Assembly (NCBI GenBank): GCA_964419335.1
Contig: CAYQOX010000010.1
Span: 1 to 64,000 of the forward strand
From: CAYQOX01 sp964419335
Lineage (GTDB): Bacteria; Hinthialibacterota; Hinthialibacteria; Hinthialibacterales; Hinthialibacteraceae
Length of the DNA stretch: 64,000 nucleotides
Direction: 5' to 3'
Both the position numbers and the translations under genes were made by a program. Below are positions 1-8,358 of this stretch, in pieces. The notes under the pieces were generated by a model that was not told the origin of the DNA, did not search any database, and saw nothing but the letters and a program-made list of their open reading frames with translations. Every line of letters starts with the position of its first letter. The stretch's first letter is position 1.

Positions 1-61
1 CCTCCCGAAACCTCCGTTCAAGATTATATGCTGTATTAGTAAGCTGAATTCTACCTTATAA

Positions 62-100
62 AAAATGGAGCGAGATCGCCTTCGCGTCTCGCTCCATTTT
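62..100 (-). terminator. Intrinsic terminator after split-Soret-like gene
   Basis: Perfect 14-bp inverted repeat (62-75 with 87-100) closes over a GC-rich loop that can itself pair. It lies 24 bases beyond the stop of the minus-strand gene ending at 124. On the minus strand the stem is followed by a run of T (complement of 61-65). A/T tracts on both sides mean it may also work on the plus strand for a gene left of the window. Confidence 0.75.
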
Positions 101-123
101 AATGTCTGCTTTTTTAAATAACT

Positions 124-927
124 TTAGAACTTATTCCAGTTGGATATCGGCACAGGATGATTTTCGGGTAAATGACAAGGCGTACATTCCATTTTCCCCA
201 AGGTTGTATTCATCGCATCAGAGCCATGGCACCCCATGCAATCCTTGGTCACAGGCGATAAATCATGCTCGGCTTCGAACTGCTCTCCAAAATGAGCATT
301 TAAGAGCAAGGCGGTTTTCTTCGCCACGTCCCCGGTCAAACGCCCACATCGCTCTTTTCGCTCGGCAGACACCGCACCAGCCCCCGATACATTACACCAT
401 TTGCTCACCGAAACATGACACAAAGGCGATTTCGAGGCACTCGTCACGATGGCTTCCTTTCCTTCCGGTACATGCTGCGGTAACTCCGTATCCGCGTACC
501 ACGCGAGCAACTCATTGATTAAAACCTTCGCATCTTCCATTTCACACACCAGATTGATCATCGCACTCACACCGTTGATCGTGCCACAGGTAGAGCCCCA
601 ACCGGCAACACCACCTTCTCCATATTTAAACATCTCCGCTGGAATCGATTCAAATTTCTCCGGCATCAATTCCTTCCACTGCGTTAACAACCCTTGCACA
701 GCCCCGTAACAACAAGCACCTTGATAAAAAGCTTCATATCCTCGCTCGGCAGCCAATTCTGGGTCCAACTCGGTAAAAGGAAACGGCCAGGAAGACTCCG
801 TTTCCTGCCCTTTTGCCTCACGTGGCTGTACCATATTCTGGGTTACCGCTGCTGAAATAGCGCCTGCCGATACCAGGCCGGTTTTCATCAAAAAACTTCG
901 ACGTTGTATTTTTTCGTTTTTATCCAT
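124..927 (-). CDS. Tat-exported split-Soret cytochrome c-like di-heme protein
   Basis: Predicted exported redox protein of 267 residues. The N-terminus has a twin-arginine motif (RRSFLMKTG, arginines 9-10) followed by a hydrophobic stretch. The middle carries the cysteine pattern of the C-GCAxxG-C-C family (GACCYGAVQG, GSTCGTINGV, SPLCHVSVSKWC), and the C-terminus has two c-type heme sites, CMGCH (230-234) and CTPCH (248-252). This order matches split-Soret cytochrome c of sulfate reducers, which binds two hemes near its C-terminus. I start at 927 because AAGGGG lies just ahead of that ATG; the longer frame to 963 lacks a better site. Role is presumably electron transfer outside the cytoplasm; the partner is unknown. 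It appears monocistronic, with its own terminator. Confidence 0.8.
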   Translation of the reverse strand: MDKNEKIQRRSFLMKTGLVSAGAISAAVTQNMVQPREAKGQETESSWPFPFTELDPELAAERGYEAFYQGACCYGAVQGLLTQWKELMPEKFESIPAEMFKYGEGGVAGWGSTCGTINGVSAMINLVCEMEDAKVLINELLAWYADTELPQHVPEGKEAIVTSASKSPLCHVSVSKWCNVSGAGAVSAERKERCGRLTGDVAKKTALLLNAHFGEQFEAEHDLSPVTKDCMGCHGSDAMNTTLGKMECTPCHLPENHPVPISNWNKF

Positions 928-963
928 TTTGATACCCCTTTCTTTGTTGTAAACTGAAAACAA

Positions 964-1400
964 CTCGGTCTTCCCCTACTGCTTTGTTTTTGCAAGATAT
1001 CCTCCCTTTTTATTAACAAATAAAATATCGACTCAAACGAAAAGGAATACTCTTTTCTCTTTAGATTAATTCCCATTCGAATGCAAAAATCAATTATCCA
1101 TATCTATAATACTAGTTAGCATTATAGCCAAATCGGCATATATTTTCAACGCTAATTCCATGATATCAAAATTATTTTAAAATTTTTCTTAAATATCTAT
1201 TGAGATTATGAAGGAAAGCATGAGGGGATTTTTATCTCCCCCTAAAAAGCAAAAGGCCCTAACTCTTCAAGTTAGGGCACTTCCCCTCGCAATGGCTCGT
1301 TTCAATATAATATAGAAATTTTAATTGTAAGAACTTATATGAACCTGATTTTTCGTCATTTTTTAACTTCTACATTTAATATATAAAATATCCATCCTCT
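964..1400. other. Intergenic region, AT-rich, with purM terminator
   Basis: No credible gene. The right part holds the terminator of purM (1256-1278). The left part, very AT-rich, must contain the promoter of the split-Soret-like gene, but I could not single out convincing -35/-10 boxes. Confidence 0.6.
1256..1278 (-). terminator. Intrinsic terminator of purM
   Basis: Nine-base-pair perfect stem GCCCTAACT / AGTTAGGGC with a 5-base loop, followed on the minus strand by a T-rich tract (TTTTGCTTTTT). It sits about 120 bases past the purM stop. Confidence 0.8.
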
Positions 1401-2426
1401 CTAATCATCCATGATCAAATTCACACCCTCGCCTTCCGTAATCTGACCTATCATATCCGCTTCCCAACAAATATCCTTCACCTTTTCCACATCTTCCATC
1501 CCTACAACGAACACCATTCCCATCCCCATATTAAACACACGGTACATCTCCCCCTTAGAAATCCCCCCTTTTTCCTGCAAAATATGAAAAATCTCCGGCG
1601 CCTGCCAACGCACCGGATACACATCCGCTTGACACCCCTCAGGCAAAATACGCGAAATATTCCCTTCAAATCCTCCCCCCGTGATATGGGCAATCCCCTT
1701 GATCTCAACCCTACCGCGCAGATCCTGAAACTCCTTCAAATAGGAGCGATGCGGTTCGAGCAGCACTTCTCCCAACGGTTTGCTCAGCATCCCCGCCGGT
1801 TCCTTTAAATCCAATCCGCTCTCTTTCACCACTTTCCGTGCCAGGGTATAACCGTTGGTATGCAGCCCCGAAGAAGGCAGCCCGATCATAATATCCCCCG
1901 GTTCAATCTTCTCCCCGGTGATCATTTCCTCTTCATTCACAACCCCCACTATCGTCCCTGCCAAATCATACTCATCCTCCGCATACACATCCCCCATCTG
2001 GGCAGTTTCTCCCCCGATCAGTGCCATTCCTGCTGCTTTACAGGCATCGCTCATCCCTTCCACCAATTGTTCCACAACCTCATCATGTTGTTTCCCGCAA
2101 GCAAAATAATCGAGAAAAAACAACGGTCTCGCTCCACAAGTCAAAATATCATTAACACAATGGTTCACCAAATCCACACCAATGCCTTTATGACGATTCA
2201 TAGCGACCGCCAACTTCACCTTGGTGCCCACCCCGTCCACACTTGACACCAATACAGGATTCTCCACCTCCAAGCCTTTTAACGAATACAAGCCTCCAAA
2301 CGCTCCCGCTTTATGCAAAACCTTCTCATCAAAAGTCGCTTGCGCCAGTTCTGTAATCTTCTTCTTCACTCGATCCCCGGCGTCAATATCAACGCCCGCT
2401 TGGCTGTATTTGGATTCTTCCGCCAT
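1401..2426 (-). CDS. purM: Phosphoribosylformylglycinamidine cyclo-ligase (AIR synthetase)
   Basis: Catalyses ATP-dependent ring closure of FGAM to aminoimidazole ribonucleotide, step five of de novo purine synthesis, in the cytosol. At 341 residues it has the normal family length. Visible signatures are the N-terminal YSQAGVDIDAGD, the ATP/phosphate segment SSVDGVGTKVKLA (61-73), GVDLVNHCVNDI, FFLDYFACGK, ALIGGETAQMGDVY, GLPSSGLHTNGYTLAR and AHITGGGFEGNISRILP. It lies 55 bases after the carboxypeptidase-regulatory-domain protein on the same strand and is followed by a clear terminator, so it may be the last gene of a yggS-containing transcription unit. No other purine gene is present. Confidence 0.97.
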   Translation of the reverse strand: MAEESKYSQAGVDIDAGDRVKKKITELAQATFDEKVLHKAGAFGGLYSLKGLEVENPVLVSSVDGVGTKVKLAVAMNRHKGIGVDLVNHCVNDILTCGARPLFFLDYFACGKQHDEVVEQLVEGMSDACKAAGMALIGGETAQMGDVYAEDEYDLAGTIVGVVNEEEMITGEKIEPGDIMIGLPSSGLHTNGYTLARKVVKESGLDLKEPAGMLSKPLGEVLLEPHRSYLKEFQDLRGRVEIKGIAHITGGGFEGNISRILPEGCQADVYPVRWQAPEIFHILQEKGGISKGEMYRVFNMGMGMVFVVGMEDVEKVKDICWEADMIGQITEGEGVNLIMDD

Positions 2427-2481
2427 TCATCCACCTTCCTTCATCTTTTCTACCATCACGCACCTTTGCATCTCGCGACCC

Positions 2482-5037
2482 TTAAAAACCCCGATACATC
2501 GTACGTTGTAACTGCTGTAGCGCGATTTGCCGTAAATTGGTCGTCTGCTCCGGCTCCACCCGAACTGAGGGATACACCCCAATGGGCTCACCTGCCTGAA
2601 ATTCTTCAGTGCGCACAATAAACAATAAATTATGCTCCCCTGCCGGGATATCTTCTATCATGAATTCATTCCCAGAGGTGGGCACCGAGGTGATCCCTAA
2701 CACCTCAACCCCGACCAACTGCATATCATCCGGCAAGTTCAATATTCCTTGTATTGTGCCGGTATTGCTCAACGGCTCAAGGTAAGCATTCTGTATTTGG
2801 GTTGTCTGAGTGTCTGGACCAATCCGCTGGGGATATTCTCCAGGATGATACCCCTCGGCCGAGATCGTCAATGTATACCTCCCCGGTTCTGTTAAACGCA
2901 AACGATAAGTCCCATCCGGCGTATTAAACGTCTCATTTTTCACAAACATACGCCCCTGCGCACTATCCGGACGGCCTTGCACGGTGACCTGATAATTCGT
3001 CAAATACTGTTCATTCTCCGCGTTATATACCGTCCCCATCAAAATCCACTCTCCCGGAATCAGCGTAACATCCACATTCTGTGAACCAGTCGATACTTGA
3101 TAACGCGCCCCCGTCATGGGTGGATTCGTCTCTAACCGATAAAGCAAATCATACTGTCCATCACGCAAATGACTAAACTGATAATGCCCATATTCATCAC
3201 TTACTACCGTACCCGCCACCCCGCGAACATCCATCGCCTTCACCTGGACTCCTTGCAGCGGCTTATCATTACTATCTGTAATATTTCCTTCGATCACACT
3301 ACCGCCATGCATAGTAACGGTTATATTCTGTGCTTCTCCCGGCTTAACCACAATTTCCTGTTGCGAATCAGCATAGCCCTCTTTTTGCACCAACAACTGA
3401 TGAGTCCCACGAAACGCACCCATCGTCCTTTCTGAAGCCGAGAGTTCATCAAACATAAAACTCCCCGATCCATCAGTTACCGTCTCCTCGATAGCCCCTC
3501 GAAGCAAATCCTGCAGCATCACCCGGGCTTCGCTTACTCCATCTCCATCCGCAGTGACCACCCGGCCTTGCAAAGTCGAAGTCCCCGCTAATGTAATCTC
3601 AATCCCCTCAATGACACCTTCCTCAGACTGCGAAGGAAGAGGATCACTCATCCCCATCCCATGCTCAGGATGCGTAGCATAGAGTTGCAGCCTCATATCC
3701 CGTGGGGCAATTTCCGAAAGGACCGGTCCCCCTTCCAATGTAAAATTCCCATCCCGATTTGTCATCGTTTTCGTCGATCGATATTGCACTACACTCACTT
3801 CTGCACCCGACACCGGCTGCCCCCCTTGGTCAACCACCCGGCCGCGAATCCTTCGTCCCTCGACCGCTTCAAATTGAATATTGCGTACATCCGACTCATG
3901 CACCCGCACACTCTTGTTATCTTCATCCACGGGTATGACCACATTCATATCCGCATTTTCTTGTGCGTTACTAGAAATCAAATACGTTCCCCGCACCAGA
4001 TCATCAAACCGAAAAACTCCTCCGCCCCCCGTACTCGTTATCATGGGCTCTACCTCTCCTTCACGATCCTGCAGTCGAGCCTGCAACGAAAAACCTGGGA
4101 CTCCCGAACCTTCTTCTTTCATCACCACTTGACCCGAAATTGAGAACGTCGGCTGATGCAATCGCAGCACCACCTCTTCATCAAAAGGCGGTTCTACCAC
4201 CCGGGTTCCTTCACCCTCATCACTAAAATCATCTTGCGAGGCCTTGATCTCCATTGGACTATTTGGGATCTCACTCACCTGAAATCGACCATCCGGCCCC
4301 GCATAGAGATCCGTCAGCCAAATACCTTCTAATGCATTCAGACTCACCATGGCAGAGGATACCGGCTCATTTCTTTGATCCACCACTCGGCCTGCCAAGA
4401 CTCCCTCAGGAACCAATGTTAATGTCAATGAATCAGTCCCTACTTTCACATCGCTTTTCTTCAAAGTATGGTATCCTTCCCGCGAAGCCACCACGGTCAC
4501 ACTTTCTTCCTCAATCCCATCAATCCGAAAACGTCCATCATTCTTGGTCATCACTTCATCATAACCCGACACTTCCACCTTTACATTATATAAAGCAAAA
4601 CCCTTTGTATCTTCGACTTTCCCCGCAATGGCTTCTTCCAAAGGCAAATCACCCTGCGTTTGCGTCGCCTCTTCACCTCCCGTAGCTGAGGCAATCCCTT
4701 CAGCCTCCTGGGGAGAACTTCCATGATGTATTGAACTTGTCGCCGAGGCCGGACCCGCTTCATCCGTCGGTGACTCTTTGGTCACTTCTTGGATTTGATC
4801 TTCACTCGCCCGGGTTTCCTCATCGCGATCCTCCCCCACACCTTCCATTCCTTGTGATGAAGTACTGTCCTCCCCTTCTTCTGAACGATCACCTTCCTGG
4901 CTTAAAGTCTCATCAGTAATCACATCCAAATCGACACCTGGTGTTTTTCCCTCAGGTGGCGGCAACATCACAATCGTACCAACCACGACCACGACAAGGG
5001 CTATGAGTAAAACAGGCAACCAATAAAACGATCGCAT
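2482..5037 (-). CDS. Membrane-anchored protein with about eight carboxypeptidase-regulatory-like domains
   Basis: 851 residues. One N-terminal hydrophobic helix (about 6-25) is followed by an acidic Ser/Glu/Thr-rich linker to about residue 130. Then come about eight beta-sandwich repeats of the CarboxypepD_reg type, each opening with a pattern like GRVVDQxxxPVSxAxVSV and ending in DGRF/GxYxL strands (for example IAGKVEDTKGFALYNVKV, LAGRVVDQRNEPVSSAMV, IRGRVVDQGGQPVSGAEV, LQGRVVTADGDGVSEARV, IEGNITDSNDKPLQGVQV). No peptidase or other catalytic domain is visible. Probably an envelope-anchored, externally exposed stalk or binding protein; the ligand is unknown. It sits between yggS and purM on the same strand, but functional linkage is not obvious. 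Confidence 0.75.
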   Translation of the reverse strand: MRSFYWLPVLLIALVVVVVGTIVMLPPPEGKTPGVDLDVITDETLSQEGDRSEEGEDSTSSQGMEGVGEDRDEETRASEDQIQEVTKESPTDEAGPASATSSIHHGSSPQEAEGIASATGGEEATQTQGDLPLEEAIAGKVEDTKGFALYNVKVEVSGYDEVMTKNDGRFRIDGIEEESVTVVASREGYHTLKKSDVKVGTDSLTLTLVPEGVLAGRVVDQRNEPVSSAMVSLNALEGIWLTDLYAGPDGRFQVSEIPNSPMEIKASQDDFSDEGEGTRVVEPPFDEEVVLRLHQPTFSISGQVVMKEEGSGVPGFSLQARLQDREGEVEPMITSTGGGGVFRFDDLVRGTYLISSNAQENADMNVVIPVDEDNKSVRVHESDVRNIQFEAVEGRRIRGRVVDQGGQPVSGAEVSVVQYRSTKTMTNRDGNFTLEGGPVLSEIAPRDMRLQLYATHPEHGMGMSDPLPSQSEEGVIEGIEITLAGTSTLQGRVVTADGDGVSEARVMLQDLLRGAIEETVTDGSGSFMFDELSASERTMGAFRGTHQLLVQKEGYADSQQEIVVKPGEAQNITVTMHGGSVIEGNITDSNDKPLQGVQVKAMDVRGVAGTVVSDEYGHYQFSHLRDGQYDLLYRLETNPPMTGARYQVSTGSQNVDVTLIPGEWILMGTVYNAENEQYLTNYQVTVQGRPDSAQGRMFVKNETFNTPDGTYRLRLTEPGRYTLTISAEGYHPGEYPQRIGPDTQTTQIQNAYLEPLSNTGTIQGILNLPDDMQLVGVEVLGITSVPTSGNEFMIEDIPAGEHNLLFIVRTEEFQAGEPIGVYPSVRVEPEQTTNLRQIALQQLQRTMYRGF

Positions 5038-5151
5038 CCGGATCTCTCCTTTGACCTCTTTCTATTGTCTTACTTACCTTAACGTATATGAATATAGATT
5101 AGAGACAGTTTCCTTCGAATAGTAACATGAATAGCCAAAAACGACACCTCC

Positions 5152-5850
5152 TTAAGCATACTCACGCGCCCCAAAAATCGCCGTCCCTATACGCACCATG
5201 GTGGCTCCTTCCTCTATCGCCACATGATAATCATTGGTCATCCCCATCGACAATTCCAAACGGCTGCCCGGGGCTAAAAAATCACTCTGATAACCTTCCG
5301 CCAATTCTCTCAATGCGCGAAAATAGGGACGCACTTCCTCAGGATCATCCAAAAACGGAGGTATCGTCATCAACCCTCGGCAACGCAAATGTTTCGCCTC
5401 TTGCAATGCCGGCAGCAACGCTTCCAACTCCTTCTGTGAAACCCCAAACTTGGAAGCCTCGCCAGACACATTCACCTGTAAAAGAATATCCTTCTCTTCC
5501 CCCCGTTTCTCCCCTTCTTCCTCTAACCCCCGAATCAGCTTCACCCGGTCGACAGAATGGATCATACGAAAAAGGGAAAACGCCTTCTTCACCTTATTAC
5601 TTTGCAAATGACCAATTAAATGCCATTCAATAGGAAGATCCTCTAACTCCAATATTTTCTTTTCCGCCTCTTGAACCCGGTTTTCACCAAACAAAGTCAA
5701 CCCCGCTTCATACGCTTCCCGCACATAGGAAGCAGGATGCGTCTTACTCACCGCCACCAATCGAATCTCACCGGCATCTCTCCCACACCCCTGGGCGCTC
5801 TCTTCGATTCTCTCTTTAACATGCTGGATCGCCTCATACATTGAACTCAT
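5152..5850 (-). CDS. yggS: YggS/PLPBP-type pyridoxal-phosphate homeostasis protein
   Basis: Small cytosolic PLP-binding protein of 232 residues, the usual length. It has the fold of alanine-racemase N-domains but no known enzymatic activity, and in other bacteria it buffers PLP and influences amino-acid metabolism. Family signatures are LVAVSKTHPA with the PLP lysine at 36, FGENRVQEA, WHLIGHLQSNK, QVNVSGEASKFG, CRGLMTIPP, LSMGMTNDYHVAIEEGATM and VRIGTAIFG. The start is supported by GAGGGG five bases upstream. It is the first gene of a minus-strand run leading to purM. Confidence 0.95.
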   Translation of the reverse strand: MSSMYEAIQHVKERIEESAQGCGRDAGEIRLVAVSKTHPASYVREAYEAGLTLFGENRVQEAEKKILELEDLPIEWHLIGHLQSNKVKKAFSLFRMIHSVDRVKLIRGLEEEGEKRGEEKDILLQVNVSGEASKFGVSQKELEALLPALQEAKHLRCRGLMTIPPFLDDPEEVRPYFRALRELAEGYQSDFLAPGSRLELSMGMTNDYHVAIEEGATMVRIGTAIFGAREYA

Positions 5851-5928
5851 GATCCCCTCTCAAGACCCCGTGATTCATACATCAAACTTCTCCTCAATCA
5901 TAGTTTCGTAAACCTGGTAAAACAAGAA

Positions 5929-5956
5929 CGGGGGAACACTCTTCAGCGTTCCCCCG
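5929..5956 (-). terminator. Terminator of the gap-containing secreted-protein gene
   Basis: Nine-base-pair perfect GC-rich stem CGGGGGAAC / GTTCCCCCG with a 10-base loop, followed on the minus strand by TTCTTGTTTTA. It begins 26 bases past the stop at 5982. Confidence 0.8.
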
Positions 5957-5981
5957 CCCTGGGACTTATGCGATTAACTAA

Positions 5982-8231
5982 TTATCGGTATACCGGCCAG
6001 GTCAATTCCAAATCAACCGTCACATCCGCACCGAAATAAGGTGGACTGATTGGATAGGGGAAGGCGCTATACGTATCATCTTCACCATAAGGAATCTGAT
6101 ACCGACCATCCTCAAGAAACGCCGGCGCATAACGCGTGGCTTCTCCACCGGTATGGGCTCCACCAAATCCATCCAGAAGGAACATACCCACACGATTCCC
6201 TTCACTTACAGGCACCGTGTTTCCTTCTTCATCGAGCCCATACGCAGGATTCGCAGAAACTTCAACTTCCAAATCACGCGCGATATCGAATGGGAAGCCG
6301 CCTTCCAGCTTATTGAACGGTGTGATGAATCTCACATGAGCCAAGAGATCATCGGTCACTTCCAGACCGCTGAACGGCACGAAGTACACAATTCCGTCAC
6401 CGCGCAGCACGGATAATCCGATAAATTCGGTTCCATCCTCATTCGGCATGTATTCCATGTCTTGGAATGCACCCACGCCTGTTTGTTGCGGTACCACGGG
6501 GATGCTGCTCGTATCTAATTCTTCCACTTCACCCACTGTGTGGATAAAGCCCTTCGAATCGAGCACATAAGCACCGGTACCTATCAGGTCAGAACTGTAT
6601 TGACTGTTCGATTCATCAATCGTCGCACCTCGGAAGATCTTAAACGCCACCGCTTCTGCGTCATCTTCTAACTCGACCGTTGTTTCGAGCTCATCCAAGG
6701 CATCTCCTTCCGCATCGATCTTTCCATCGTTGGATAGCACGTAGAACCCATTGTTTCCAGCCGGTTCAAGGTCAACCAAAGGCGATTGATACTGATTATC
6801 ACCCGTGAAGAGAACTGGAATGATGTCACTTTGGAAATTACCGTAATTCAATCCAAGATCTCCATCATTATCATAATCGATACCACCTCGATTTGGACCT
6901 CCTGTTGCACCCAAACGCGGATTTACAGGTGGGAAGGGCCCAATACTACCACCGATCAAGAAATACACGCCTTCTGATCCGTTTCCATCCGGCGCGATTT
7001 CACCGGAGAACTCGATATCCTTCGCAATCGGTACAGGCACACCATCCACAAAGAGGAACGGTCCAAAGGCGGACGGGTCTGGTTTCCCATCAAATACACC
7101 CTTGTTCACCATATTGCCTGATTGATCAGAAATTCCAATATCAAAGTTATGCACGGCTGCACCGGCTGGGTAGGTTCCACCCAGATGATCCAACGCCACC
7201 AAACCTAACACCGGATTGACCGTTAACTGCGTCGGTGTCGGAGTCGGTGTATGGACACCCACCTGAGTAGGTTCACGCGTCGGTGTCACTTCAGGGGTTT
7301 CCGTCGGCTCAGGCACTTCTGTCGGGGTCTCCGGAGTTGCTGTTGGCTCCGGTACTTCTGTCGGAGTCTCGGGGGTCGCCGTCGGTTCGGGCACAGGTGT
7401 ATCCGTCGGTTCTGGCTCTGGAGTGGCCGTCGGCGTTTCTGGTGTCGCGGTGGGAGTCTCGCTCTCCGTCACTTCAACCTCCGCACTGGTGAGCACAGCA
7501 CCAATGAGATCATCTTCGATATTTGCTATCTCTAAGGTCGTCGTTCCTACCACGGTTGAAGAGTATGTCAATTTAAGCAATACTCCATCCCCTTCAGCAA
7601 CACCATCTCCCCCAATAGCGGCAATCCGTACAGCACCACTGTCGAGTACACTCGCATTCACCTCAAAGAAATCATCAACCAATGTATCTGTGGTGTCTAA
7701 TGCGAGGAAATTCAGGATTTCTTCCGATTGAGTGACATCAAAGCCAAATGCATCAACCTCTTCAAGATTATTGGCTTCGATCGATATGGTTACTTCTTCT
7801 CCTTCCACCACCGAGGCACCAATCACCGAAAGTTCTGCTTCTTCAACAGGTACAGGTGTGTCCGTCGGCTCCGGTTCCGGCGTTGGCGTCGGTGTTTCTT
7901 CCACCGGAGTCGCTGTCGGTGTTTCTTCCACNNNNNNNNNNNNNNNNNNNNNNNNNNNNNNNNNNNNNNNNNNNNNNNNNNNNNNNNNNNNNNNNNNNNN
8001 NNNNNNNNNNNNNNNNNNNNNNNNNNNNNNNGTCGGGGTCGGCTCCTCCACTATCGGCGTCGCTGTGGGTGATTCATCCACCGGCGTCGCCGTCGGAGTT
8101 TCTTCTACAGGAGTCGCCGTCGGAGTTTCCGTCGGGGTCTCTTGCGCCCAAACTGCATCCCCCGTGAACATGCACAAAGCCGCTCCGATTACTAATAAGA
8201 AAACGAGAGAATAAACGATATTTCCACGCAT
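5982..8231 (-). CDS. Secreted protein: Pro-Thr spacers, cohesin-like domain, propeller-like repeats (contains assembly gap)
   Basis: Order of parts: signal peptide (MRGNIVYSLVFLLVIGAALC), a long ETPTATPV-type spacer interrupted by 100 N, a cohesin-like beta domain (from about ELSVIGASVVEGEEVTISIE to TTTLEIANIEDDLIGAVL), a second PEPTATPETPT spacer, and a C-terminal region of loosely repeated units such as GAYVLDSKGFIHTVG, LSVLRGDGIVYFVP, FPFDIARDLEVEV and FLLDGFGGAHTGG. The same unit type recurs in the protein at 47758-51729. I place the start at 8231, where GGAGG is 7 bases upstream; two upstream ATGs are too close to it or lack a site. True length is unknown because of the gap; frame agreement across exactly 100 N is chance. 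Presumably extracellular or surface-bound. Confidence 0.7.
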   Translation of the reverse strand: MRGNIVYSLVFLLVIGAALCMFTGDAVWAQETPTETPTATPVEETPTATPVDESPTATPIVEEPTPXXXXXXXXXXXXXXXXXXXXXXXXXXXXXXXXXXVEETPTATPVEETPTPTPEPEPTDTPVPVEEAELSVIGASVVEGEEVTISIEANNLEEVDAFGFDVTQSEEILNFLALDTTDTLVDDFFEVNASVLDSGAVRIAAIGGDGVAEGDGVLLKLTYSSTVVGTTTLEIANIEDDLIGAVLTSAEVEVTESETPTATPETPTATPEPEPTDTPVPEPTATPETPTEVPEPTATPETPTEVPEPTETPEVTPTREPTQVGVHTPTPTPTQLTVNPVLGLVALDHLGGTYPAGAAVHNFDIGISDQSGNMVNKGVFDGKPDPSAFGPFLFVDGVPVPIAKDIEFSGEIAPDGNGSEGVYFLIGGSIGPFPPVNPRLGATGGPNRGGIDYDNDGDLGLNYGNFQSDIIPVLFTGDNQYQSPLVDLEPAGNNGFYVLSNDGKIDAEGDALDELETTVELEDDAEAVAFKIFRGATIDESNSQYSSDLIGTGAYVLDSKGFIHTVGEVEELDTSSIPVVPQQTGVGAFQDMEYMPNEDGTEFIGLSVLRGDGIVYFVPFSGLEVTDDLLAHVRFITPFNKLEGGFPFDIARDLEVEVSANPAYGLDEEGNTVPVSEGNRVGMFLLDGFGGAHTGGEATRYAPAFLEDGRYQIPYGEDDTYSAFPYPISPPYFGADVTVDLELTWPVYR
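7234..7455 (-). repeat. Tandem repeat encoding PEPTATPETPT spacer
   Basis: Short-period tandem repeat on the minus strand coding for alternating PTATPETPT / PEPTDTPVP units. It forms the linker between the cohesin-like domain and the C-terminal repeats. Units vary at third positions, so it is an old, coding repeat. Confidence 0.8.
7856..8140 (-). repeat. Tandem repeat encoding ETPTATPV spacer, spanning the gap
   Basis: Near-identical 21- to 24-base units (ETPTATPV, ESPTATPI) flank the N-run on both sides. The repeat is the evident reason the assembler failed here. Confidence 0.85.
7932..8031. other. Assembly gap (100 N)
   Basis: Exactly 100 N, the common placeholder for a scaffold join of unknown size, inside the Pro-Thr repeat. 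The real sequence could be longer or shorter. Confidence 0.99.
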
Positions 8232-8358
8232 CAACATGCCTCCATTGATCATAAACACTGTGAATTAACTCACTATACATGAGAAGATCACACAGGTCTA
8301 GTTTCGTTTTATGTTTCCATCATTAATTTTTTTTTCCCAACTGACGAAATAACTTTTC

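Noticed and set aside
102..518. 138-codon plus-strand frame over the split-Soret gene
   Set aside because: Antisense to a gene with clear heme and Tat motifs; no protein-like features.
888..1076. 62-codon frame upstream of the split-Soret gene
   Set aside because: AT-rich, no ribosome site, overlaps the N-terminus of a supported gene in another frame.
7234..8140. Regularly spaced short repeats that could be taken for a CRISPR array
   Set aside because: The units are in-frame Pro-Thr codon repeats inside an open reading frame with no unique spacers, and no cas genes are present.
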